From NCBI GenBank assembly GCA_002414705.1, contig DIAL01000032.1, positions 34,681-42,004 of the forward strand: 7,324 nt of DNA. The letters run 5' to 3'. Positions 1-5,840 of the stretch are shown here, piece after piece. The position numbers and the translations under genes are program-made. Position 1 is the first letter of the stretch. Every line of letters begins with the position of its first letter. The stretch comes from Flavobacteriaceae bacterium UBA5079. GTDB taxonomy: Bacteria; Bacteroidota; Bacteroidia; Flavobacteriales; Flavobacteriaceae. The notes beneath the pieces are model-generated. The model was not told where the DNA came from. It made no database searches and worked only from the letters and a program-made list of their open reading frames with translations.

Positions 1-200
1 AGCGTGTTGAAAAAGCGGATACTAACACAAATAAGCCTACGTTAAAGGATGATGATAGCCAGGAGGCTAAAAAATCAAAGGCATCTCGAAATATACCAAA
101 AGAAGCTTTGAGTCCCATTCAAGACGTTAAAAAAGAAAAAACAGATACAAGAAAGAAAAAACCAAGTATTGGCGAATCTATAAATTCTGACGATAATTAA
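1..200 (+). CDS. C-terminal end of an unidentified protein (5' end outside window)
   Basis: Reading in the frame that starts at base 3 gives 65 uninterrupted codons ending in TAA at 198-200. The other two forward frames close within the first 45 bases, so this is the only open frame. The peptide is strongly hydrophilic, rich in Lys, Asp, Glu, Ser and Thr, with clusters such as KKEKTDTRKKK near its end. It has no hydrophobic segment and looks like a disordered, charged C-terminal tail, so no domain can be recognised. The stop lies only two bases before the GTG start of the aminotransferase, so the two genes are very probably co-transcribed. From memory of flavobacterial gene orders, an OstA/LptA-like envelope protein often sits just upstream of this aminotransferase. 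The visible tail neither supports nor excludes that, so no function is assigned. Confidence 0.7.
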   Translation, partial: RVEKADTNTNKPTLKDDDSQEAKKSKASRNIPKEALSPIQDVKKEKTDTRKKKPSIGESINSDDN

Positions 201-202
201 TT

Positions 203-1396
203 GTGAAAACAGACTTTTATACATATCAAGCGCAAACAACACCACATCCTTTGGCAATGGAAGTCTCTCATGCAGAAGGCTCTTATATATATAATGCAGA
301 CAATAAAGCCTTTTTAGACTTTGTTGCAGGTGTTTCTGCGTGCACTCTAGGACATAAACACCCTAAAGTGGTTTCGGCTATAAAAAATCAATTAGACAAA
401 TATTTACACGTTATGGTTTATGGCGAATACATTCAAGAAAAACCAGTTGCACTAACCAAATTATTAGCTAAACATTTACCAGAATCTTTACAAACCACCT
501 ATTTAACTAATTCAGGAACAGAAGCTGTGGAAGGCGCCTTAAAATTAGCGAAACGAGCCACAGGTAGAAGCGAAATTATTTCGGCTCACAATGCGTATCA
601 TGGAAATACCATGGGTTCGTTGAGTGTTATGGGTTTTGAAGAGCGTAAAAAAGCTTTCCGTCCATTAGTTCCAGATGTGCGTTTTATCACATTTAATAAC
701 GAAGCTGATATTCAAAATATTACCACTAAAACCGCTGGTGTTATTTTAGAAACCATTCAAGGAGGTGCAGGTTTTATTGAACCAAAAAATGGATATTTAG
801 AAAAGGTTAAAAAACGGTGTCAAGAAGTTGGAACTTTGCTCATTTTAGATGAAATTCAACCTGGTATTGGTAGAACTGGAAAGCTTTTCGCTTTCGAACA
901 TTACAACTGTATTCCTGATATTTTAGTCACCGGAAAAGGTTTAGGAGGTGGAATGCCAATAGGCGCTTTTACAGCTTCCACTGACTTAATGAAACTCTTA
1001 CAAGACAATCCTAAATTAGGACATATTACCACCTTTGGAGGACATCCCGTGATTGCCGCTGCAGCTCATGCCACTCTACATGAAGTGGTTTCTACAAACT
1101 TAATAGCACTAACTATAGAAAAAGAAGCGCTTATTAAAAAACACTTAAAACATCCGCTTATAACAGAAATTCGCGGAAAAGGTTTAATGTTGGCAGCATT
1201 AACACCTTCTGCAGATATTACAAACCAGGTTGTATTAAAAGCGCAAGAAGCTGGACTTATTCTATTCTGGTTGTTATTTGAAACAAAAGCAATCCGAATT
1301 ACACCTCCTTTAACTATTAGTAATGATGAAATCATGAAAGGTTGTCAAATTATCACGACTATTCTTGACGAGATTCAAGCAAATCAAACCATATAA
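203..1396 (+). CDS. Class III PLP-dependent aminotransferase (acetylornithine/ornithine aminotransferase-like)
   Basis: A 397-residue cytoplasmic enzyme of the class III (fold type I) aminotransferases, with the length usual for the acetylornithine/ornithine group. It is expected to move an amino group between an amine donor and a 2-oxo acid using pyridoxal phosphate. Visible landmarks are the phosphate-binding NSGTEA at 103-108, the ring-stacking AYHG at 131-134, ETIQGG at 183-188, and LILDEIQPGIGRTG with PLP-contacting Asp216 and Gln219. The Schiff-base Lys245 lies in VTGKGLGGG, TTFGGHP is at 276-282, and a C-terminal Arg365 in RITPPL probably binds substrate carboxylate. The GTG start is preferred because the next in-frame Met (residue 19) would remove the N-terminal stretch DFYTYQAQTTPHP, which I recall as conserved in flavobacterial homologues; an in-frame TAA lies at 194-196. 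No arginine, lysine or proline pathway genes flank it, so the substrate cannot be named. Flavobacterial homologues are often labelled 'aspartate aminotransferase family', which says little about specificity. Confidence 0.93.
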   Translation: MKTDFYTYQAQTTPHPLAMEVSHAEGSYIYNADNKAFLDFVAGVSACTLGHKHPKVVSAIKNQLDKYLHVMVYGEYIQEKPVALTKLLAKHLPESLQTTYLTNSGTEAVEGALKLAKRATGRSEIISAHNAYHGNTMGSLSVMGFEERKKAFRPLVPDVRFITFNNEADIQNITTKTAGVILETIQGGAGFIEPKNGYLEKVKKRCQEVGTLLILDEIQPGIGRTGKLFAFEHYNCIPDILVTGKGLGGGMPIGAFTASTDLMKLLQDNPKLGHITTFGGHPVIAAAAHATLHEVVSTNLIALTIEKEALIKKHLKHPLITEIRGKGLMLAALTPSADITNQVVLKAQEAGLILFWLLFETKAIRITPPLTISNDEIMKGCQIITTILDEIQANQTI

Positions 1397-1408
1397 ACAT
1401 CTGCTTAA

Positions 1409-1442
1409 CAAGATTTAATGGCCATATTTGGCTTAATTGTTG
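1409..1442 (+). other. Imperfect inverted repeat after the aminotransferase gene
   Basis: The arms GCCA (1421-1424) and TGGC (1429-1432) enclose a TATT loop. The stem extends outward through A/T pairs 1415-1418 with 1433-1436 after a two-base bulge, then through 1409-1413 with 1438-1442 broken by mismatches, giving about 12 pairs in all. It lies 13 bases past the stop codon. It could slow or end transcription from the aminotransferase operon, but no T-run follows, so it is not a canonical intrinsic terminator. The pairing was done by eye, without an energy calculation. Confidence 0.3.
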
Positions 1443-1470
1443 ATTACTTTGTTAAAAACATTTAAACCTT

Positions 1471-1504
1471 TTAGCCTAAAACGCCAATTAGAACCTTACA
1501 TTTA
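1471..1504 (+). promoter_or_regulatory. Weak candidate promoter for the TPR gene
   Basis: TACATTTA at 1497-1504 matches the Bacteroidota -7 element TAnnTTTG except for the last base. The best -33 candidate is TTA at 1471-1473, with a spacer of 23, longer than ideal. Transcription would start near 1511, leaving a leader of about 23 bases before the ATG at 1534. The position is sensible in a 137-base gap, but both elements are imperfect. The rest of the gap, apart from the hairpin at 1409-1442, shows nothing recognisable. Confidence 0.3.
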
Positions 1505-1533
1505 TTTCAAGGAAAAACTATATAAATTCGCTT

Positions 1534-2922
1534 ATGGAGTTACGTCCAAACGACAACAATAACATATCTCTTACTCGATTTGAATCGATGCTAAAAACGA
1601 ACCATATTTTGTTTTTCGACTCCGAGGAATTTGAGAATATCATTCACCATTATCTAAATCACGGTAAAATTGCACTTGCTAAAAAAGCAATTAAGCTTGG
1701 TTTGTTGCAACATCCAACGTCTACAAATTTAAAACTGTTTAAAGTCGAAATTTTCGTGTTTGAAAACGATTTAGAAAAAGCAGATACCTTGATTAATGAG
1801 TTGTATGCTTTGGAACCTTTAAATGAAGAAATATACATCCAAAAAGCTAATATTTTATCCAAACGTGACGACCATGTTAGAGCTATTGAAGTTTTAGAAA
1901 AAGCGCTAGAACTCACAGAAGATCCTATTGACATTTACTCCTTAATAGGCATGGAGCATTTGTTTCTGGACCAGTTTGAAGAAGCTAAAACTAATTTCAT
2001 GAAATGTTTGGAATCGGATTTAGAAGATTATTCCGCTTTGCATAACATGATATATTGTTTTGATTTCTTGGATCAACACGAAGAAGCCATCACATATCTT
2101 AATACGTTTTTAGAAACAAATCCGTATTGTGAAGTTGCTTGGCATCAACTTGGAAAACAGTATTTCGATTTAAAAGATTACGAAAAAGCTTTAACAGCTT
2201 TTGATTTTGCTATAATTTCTGACGACTGTTTTATTGGTGCTTACCTTGAAAAAGGAAAAGTACTCGAAAAACTAAAGCGGTTTCAAGAAGCCATAGAAAA
2301 TTACACAATTACACTTACATTAGACGATCCAACATCATTTGCCTTGTTACGGATTGGTTTATGCCATCAAAAATTAGGAAACAATGATTTGGCTGTTCAA
2401 TATTTCTACAAAACGGTTGAAGAAGATCCACTTTTAGATAAAGGCTGGATTGCTATTACTAAATTTTATAACCGTCAGAAAAACTATCAAAAATCACTTT
2501 ACTATATTAATAAAGCAATTAATATTGATAGTGAAAACGTTCATTATTGGAAATTATATGCCCAAATTAATGAACGCTTACAGCTTTTAGAGGAAGCCGA
2601 ACGTGGTTTAAAAAAAGCATTAGAATTAGGGAATCACGAATTGAACACCTGGTTAACACGTGGTGATATTTTACACCAATTAGGTGAGACTGAAGCAGCT
2701 GTTTACAATTTAATACAAGCCTCTGAATTCTATCCAGAAAATGCCGAAATAGAATTCCGTTTAGCAGGTTTATATTATCTGCTTTTGGAAACAGAAAAAG
2801 GATCGTACCACTTAAAAAATGGTTTGCGCTTTAATGCGGAATTTGCTTTTATCATTGAAGAGTTGTTTCCAACAATTTATAAATCGCAACCCGTAAAATC
2901 ACTACTGAAAGCAAAACTATAA
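1534..2922 (+). CDS. Tetratricopeptide (TPR) repeat protein, 12 repeats
   Basis: A 462-residue protein made almost wholly of TPR helical hairpins. From about residue 32 to 438 the sequence can be cut every 34 residues, without insertion or deletion, into 12 units. The aromatic or hydrophobic position-4 residue falls at 203, 237, 271, 305, 339 and 373 (W, Y, L, W, W, W). Units show the usual pattern of small residues near positions 8 and 20, a hydrophobic at 24, Ala at 27 and a helix break near 32; for example, residues 200-233 contain AWHQLGKQYF followed by DYEKALTAF. There is no signal peptide or membrane segment, so it should be cytoplasmic. TPR solenoids bind proteins or peptides; no catalytic domain is fused, so the partner is unknown. 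The ATG at 1534 is chosen because it keeps the polar N-terminal cap before the first repeat; Met19 is the only close alternative. The leader is A-rich with no Shine-Dalgarno, and the AAGG at about 1509-1512 is too far upstream to serve as one. Confidence 0.92.
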   Translation: MELRPNDNNNISLTRFESMLKTNHILFFDSEEFENIIHHYLNHGKIALAKKAIKLGLLQHPTSTNLKLFKVEIFVFENDLEKADTLINELYALEPLNEEIYIQKANILSKRDDHVRAIEVLEKALELTEDPIDIYSLIGMEHLFLDQFEEAKTNFMKCLESDLEDYSALHNMIYCFDFLDQHEEAITYLNTFLETNPYCEVAWHQLGKQYFDLKDYEKALTAFDFAIISDDCFIGAYLEKGKVLEKLKRFQEAIENYTITLTLDDPTSFALLRIGLCHQKLGNNDLAVQYFYKTVEEDPLLDKGWIAITKFYNRQKNYQKSLYYINKAINIDSENVHYWKLYAQINERLQLLEEAERGLKKALELGNHELNTWLTRGDILHQLGETEAAVYNLIQASEFYPENAEIEFRLAGLYYLLLETEKGSYHLKNGLRFNAEFAFIIEELFPTIYKSQPVKSLLKAKL

Positions 2923-2923
2923 G

Positions 2924-2954
2924 TTACACGTCTGATTTTATTTATTTACCTTTG
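2924..2954 (+). promoter_or_regulatory. Bacteroidota-type promoter for the DUF368-DUF368-aroE operon
   Basis: TACCTTTG at 2947-2954 is a perfect match to the -7 consensus TAnnTTTG of Bacteroidota housekeeping promoters. TTA at 2924-2926 stands in for the -33 TTG with a 20-base spacer, within the accepted range. Transcription would start near 2961, giving a short, A-rich leader of about 18 bases before the ATG at 2979. It is the only such match in the 56-base gap. Its location right after the TPR stop suggests the membrane-protein genes have their own start site even if read-through from the TPR gene also occurs. Confidence 0.55.
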
Positions 2955-2978
2955 ATTTCTTGTACATAAAACTAAATC

Positions 2979-3989
2979 ATGCAAAGACGTTTATCCGACT
3001 ATTTATTAATTTCCCTTAAAGGAATTGCCATGGGTGCAGCGGATGCTGTTCCTGGCGTTTCAGGTGGAACTATTGCTTTTATTTCTGGTATTTACGAAGA
3101 ATTAATAACAACAATAAGCAATGTTAATTTAAGTCTATTTAAAACGCTTAAAACATCAGGTTTTTCTGCTTTTTGGAAAGCTTTTAATGGAAATTTTCTA
3201 ATTGCTTTATTACTCGGAATTATTATCAGCTTTGTGTCCTTTATGAGGCTTGCAAAATACCTCATAGAATACCACCCAGTTTTAATCTGGTCATTTTTCT
3301 TCGGATTAATTATAGCCAGTATATATTTTGTGGGAAAACAAATTAATAAATGGCATGCACCAACTATAATGGCTTTAATTATTGGAACTGTTGTTGCGTT
3401 TTATATTACAACATTGCCTTCTTCTGCAAATAACGAATCTCCTTTATTTTTATTTATAGCAGGAGCTATTGCTATTTGCGCTATGATTTTACCAGGTATT
3501 TCAGGCTCTTTTATTCTTTTAATTTTAGGCGCATATAAAACATTAAGTGATGCCTTTCATGATTTCGATTTAAAACGTATTGCTCTTTTTGCTGGTGGTG
3601 CTTTGGTAGGATTATTAAGTTTTAGTCACGTGCTAAAATGGCTATTTAAAAACTACCATAACGTAACATTAGCATTGCTAACTGGCTTTATTTTTGGTTC
3701 ACTTAACAAGGTTTGGCCTTGGAAATTAACCGATTTGGTTATGGAAAAAACAACTGGATTGGTTTCTCCATTATCAGATATTACAACTTTAGGAAATTTA
3801 ACCATATATCAACAACAGTTAGCGGATTTTGATTCGCTCAAAGTGATTTCGGAATCTAGTATTTTACCCAATGTGTATTCAGCTCAAAACAACGGACTGG
3901 ATCCACAAATACTACTTGCTACTTTACTAATGATTATGGGATTCCTAACCATTTTTATTCTAGAACGCTTCGGAAAAAAAGTTAAGTAA
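2979..3989 (+). CDS. DUF368 membrane protein, PopT-family polyprenyl-phosphate translocase (copy 1)
   Basis: A 336-residue polytopic inner-membrane protein of the DUF368 family. Members were shown to be polyprenyl-phosphate translocases (PopT), which flip undecaprenyl phosphate back to the cytoplasmic side so the carrier can be reused for peptidoglycan and surface glycans. The family signature GAADAVPGVSGG is at 19-30, followed by GIYEELI. A second related motif, LPGISGS, at 171-177 suggests an internally repeated fold with two re-entrant segments. FSHVLKWLFKNYH (215-227) and GSLNKVWPWK (240-249) are further shared blocks. A polar stretch at about 250-310 precedes the final membrane helix near 311-328. 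No signal peptide is needed. The ATG at 2979 lies just downstream of a good promoter box, and the charged start MQRRLSDY fits a cytoplasmic N-terminus. Its stop TAA shares its last A with the ATG of copy 2, so translation is probably coupled. The family call is firm; the exact lipid substrate is inferred. Confidence 0.93.
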   Translation: MQRRLSDYLLISLKGIAMGAADAVPGVSGGTIAFISGIYEELITTISNVNLSLFKTLKTSGFSAFWKAFNGNFLIALLLGIIISFVSFMRLAKYLIEYHPVLIWSFFFGLIIASIYFVGKQINKWHAPTIMALIIGTVVAFYITTLPSSANNESPLFLFIAGAIAICAMILPGISGSFILLILGAYKTLSDAFHDFDLKRIALFAGGALVGLLSFSHVLKWLFKNYHNVTLALLTGFIFGSLNKVWPWKLTDLVMEKTTGLVSPLSDITTLGNLTIYQQQLADFDSLKVISESSILPNVYSAQNNGLDPQILLATLLMIMGFLTIFILERFGKKVK

Positions 3990-5008
3990 TGCAAAGCACG
4001 AGAACCTTCACAGACAAAATTTTCTTAATCTTAAAAGGATTAGGAATGGGAGCTGCCAATAAGGTTCCTGGTGTTTCTGGAGGTGTGGTTGCCTTTGTAG
4101 CTGGTTTTTACGAGGAGTTTATTTATTCGCTTCAAAAGATAAATAGGAAAGCTTTTAAACTATTAATTAACGGTCGCTTTAAAAGCTTTTATCAATATAT
4201 AAATGGCCGGTTTTTAACCTTGCTTTTTTTAGGTATGATTATCAGTTATTTCAGCATTTCTAAAGTGCTGGATTATCTTATAAAACATTATGAACTCTAT
4301 GTTTGGAGTGTTTTTTTCGGAATGATTATCGGCTCTATTTATTACATAAGTAAAGATTTTAAAGATTGGGATTTTAAAACCTATTTAGCACTTTCTATCG
4401 GAATTATTTTAGGTATTAGTATTAGTTTTTTAGATCCAGCTATGGAAAACGATAATTTATGGTTTGTATTTTTCTGTGGAATAATTAGTGTTTCTGGCAT
4501 GACGCTTCCAGGATTTTCAGGCTCATTTATTCTAATTTTATTGGGTAATTATGTATTGCTATTAGTGGATTCTGTAAATGCCTTATTCGATACATTTGCC
4601 GAAGTTATTCAGGGTGATTTTAGTTTTATTGAAAATGCGTTACGCTTACGTATGCTAAAAATATTAGCCGTTTTTACATGTGGTTCTTTTGTTGGACTTG
4701 TTACTTTTTCACATGTATTAAGCTATATTCTTAAACATTATAAAAGCATCACTATTGCTACTATAATAGGATTTATTGTAGGTTCATTAGGTGTAGTTTG
4801 GCCATGGAAAAAAACACTCTTTAAATTACAGACAGATGGAACAACTATTTTAGATTCATCTGGAAAAAAAATTATTGAAAATTACGAACGCTATTTTCCT
4901 GAACTTAATACGGAAACCTATTTCGCTTTAGCTTATATAATTCTTGGAATTGCCATTGTTCTAGCTTTAGAATTTTACGGACAAAAAACACGGAAACAAC
5001 ATGCGTAA
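3989..5008 (+). CDS. DUF368 membrane protein, PopT-family paralogue (copy 2)
   Basis: A 339-residue paralogue of the preceding gene, starting on the last base of that gene's stop codon (TAATG). The shared blocks are VPGVSGG at 26-32, LPGFSGS at 173-179, FSHVLSYILKHY at 240-251 and GSLGVVWPWK at 265-274. The distance between the two PG-SG motifs is 147 residues in both copies, so the core fold is kept. Differences are concentrated elsewhere. The first signature reads GAANKVPGVSGGV where copy 1 has GAADAVPGVSGGT, losing the acidic residue and gaining a lysine. There is a gain of about 23 residues after the second motif (about 190-225), and the polar loop after WPWK is about 22 residues shorter. 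It should also be an inner-membrane polyprenyl-phosphate transporter or partner, but altered specificity or a non-transport role is possible. The frame is intact despite several T7 runs, so it is not a pseudogene. Its end overlaps aroE by eight bases. Confidence 0.92.
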   Translation: MQSTRTFTDKIFLILKGLGMGAANKVPGVSGGVVAFVAGFYEEFIYSLQKINRKAFKLLINGRFKSFYQYINGRFLTLLFLGMIISYFSISKVLDYLIKHYELYVWSVFFGMIIGSIYYISKDFKDWDFKTYLALSIGIILGISISFLDPAMENDNLWFVFFCGIISVSGMTLPGFSGSFILILLGNYVLLLVDSVNALFDTFAEVIQGDFSFIENALRLRMLKILAVFTCGSFVGLVTFSHVLSYILKHYKSITIATIIGFIVGSLGVVWPWKKTLFKLQTDGTTILDSSGKKIIENYERYFPELNTETYFALAYIILGIAIVLALEFYGQKTRKQHA

Positions 5009-5738
5009 ATTCGGATTAATCGGTAGGAATATTTCGTATTCATTTTCTCAAAATTATTTCAGTCAAAAATTTGCTTCGGAAGGCATAACAGATGCGTTTT
5101 ATGAAAATTTTGACATTCCAAATATAGAAGCTGTTACAACCATTTTTAAAAACAAAGAAGTTTTAGGTTTAAATGTCACCATTCCATATAAAGAAACTAT
5201 TATTCCTTATTTGGATAAAGTGCACAAGAAAGCACTAAAAATCGGTGCTATAAACACTATTAAACGTAATAAAAAAGGAAAATTAATAGGTTACAATACA
5301 GATTATTATGGTTTTAAAAAATCCATAAAACCAGCTTTAAAGCCCATACATAAACACGCTTTAATTTTAGGAACTGGAGGTGCCAGCAAAGCCATTGCGT
5401 TTACGTTAAAAGAATTAGGAATATCTTATAAATTTGTATCAAGAACACCTGAAAATTCAACATATTTAACCTACAATGAATTAACGCCATCCATAATTTC
5501 AGAGTTTTTAATTATTATAAACTGTACACCTTTGGGAACCTTCCCAAATATTACTGATGCTCCTAAAATACCTTACGGATTTCTTACAAAAGACCATATT
5601 CTTTTCGATTTAATTTACAATCCAGAAGAAACACAATTTTTAAAAGAAGGTAGACTTAAAAATGCTGCAACCATTAACGGTTTAGAAATGCTAAAATGGC
5701 AGGCTGAAAAAGCTTGGCGTATTTGGAACAAGTACTAA
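5001..5738 (+). CDS. aroE: Shikimate dehydrogenase (NADP+)
   Basis: A cytoplasmic enzyme reducing 3-dehydroshikimate to shikimate with NADPH (EC 1.1.1.25), the fourth step of the route to chorismate. At 245 residues it is shorter than the E. coli enzyme (272), as is usual in Bacteroidota. The shikimate-binding N-domain shows SYSFSQNYF at 12-20 (the family's HS-S-P region, with Tyr and Gln replacing His and Pro) and NVTIPYKE at 58-65 with catalytic Lys64. It also shows GAINT at 82-86 and GYNTD at 97-101 with catalytic Asp101. The Rossmann domain has the dinucleotide loop GTGGASKA at 124-131 and a VSRT segment at 146-149 whose Arg148 matches the NADPH-selecting NRT of E. coli. It continues with NCTPLGT at 174-180, DLIYNPEET at 203-211 and NGLEMLKWQAEKAW at 226-239, with Gln234 at the substrate-binding position. 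The ATG lies inside the end of the upstream DUF368 gene (eight-base overlap), which implies coupled translation. No other aro gene is in the window. Confidence 0.96.
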   Translation: MRKFGLIGRNISYSFSQNYFSQKFASEGITDAFYENFDIPNIEAVTTIFKNKEVLGLNVTIPYKETIIPYLDKVHKKALKIGAINTIKRNKKGKLIGYNTDYYGFKKSIKPALKPIHKHALILGTGGASKAIAFTLKELGISYKFVSRTPENSTYLTYNELTPSIISEFLIIINCTPLGTFPNITDAPKIPYGFLTKDHILFDLIYNPEETQFLKEGRLKNAATINGLEMLKWQAEKAWRIWNKY

Positions 5739-5773
5739 TTGCACATTTTACATGATTTATACGGATTAACCTT

Positions 5774-5803
5774 TTGTAATTATTGTAGTTGTTGTTATCT
5801 TTA
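5774..5803 (+). promoter_or_regulatory. Strong Bacteroidota-type promoter for the DUF349 gene
   Basis: TTG at 5774-5776, preceded by further Ts, is followed after exactly 19 bases by TATCTTTA at 5796-5803, one base off the -7 consensus TAnnTTTG. Both the elements and the spacing fit the Bacteroidota housekeeping sigma factor. Transcription would start near 5810 and leave a leader of about 30 bases, A-rich just before the ATG at 5841. It makes the DUF349 gene a separate transcription unit from aroE. No intrinsic terminator is evident in the rest of this 102-base gap. Confidence 0.65.
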
Positions 5804-5840
5804 ACGCTAGAGTTATTTAAAAAACTAACACATTTACAAA

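Noticed and set aside
75..257. Minus-strand open frame of 60 codons
   Set aside because: It is antisense to the upstream gene's tail and the aminotransferase start. Its Phe/Leu-rich product is simply the complement of Lys/Glu-rich codons.
1066..1335. Minus-strand open frame of 89 codons inside the aminotransferase gene
   Set aside because: It lies wholly within a well-supported coding region on the other strand, with no promoter or recognisable domain.
1444..1451. TTACTTTG as a promoter -7 box for the TPR gene
   Set aside because: The second base departs from TAnnTTTG, and the nearest upstream TTG gives a spacer of only 13 bases.
1659..1934. Minus-strand open frame of 91 codons inside the TPR gene
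   Set aside because: It is a shadow of the TPR repeats. The Ser-rich translation is the complement of repeated Glu/Lys/Ala codons.
4221..4320. Runs of seven T in DUF368 copy 2 as possible frameshift sites
   Set aside because: The reading frame continues through both runs with conserved residues on each side, so there is no sign of a frameshift or decay.
5012..5060. Loss of His and Pro in the AroE N-terminal motif as a sign of inactivation
   Set aside because: The serines of the motif, catalytic Lys64 and Asp101, and the cofactor loop are intact, and a Tyr-Ser-Phe-Ser form is usual in Bacteroidota AroE as far as I recall.
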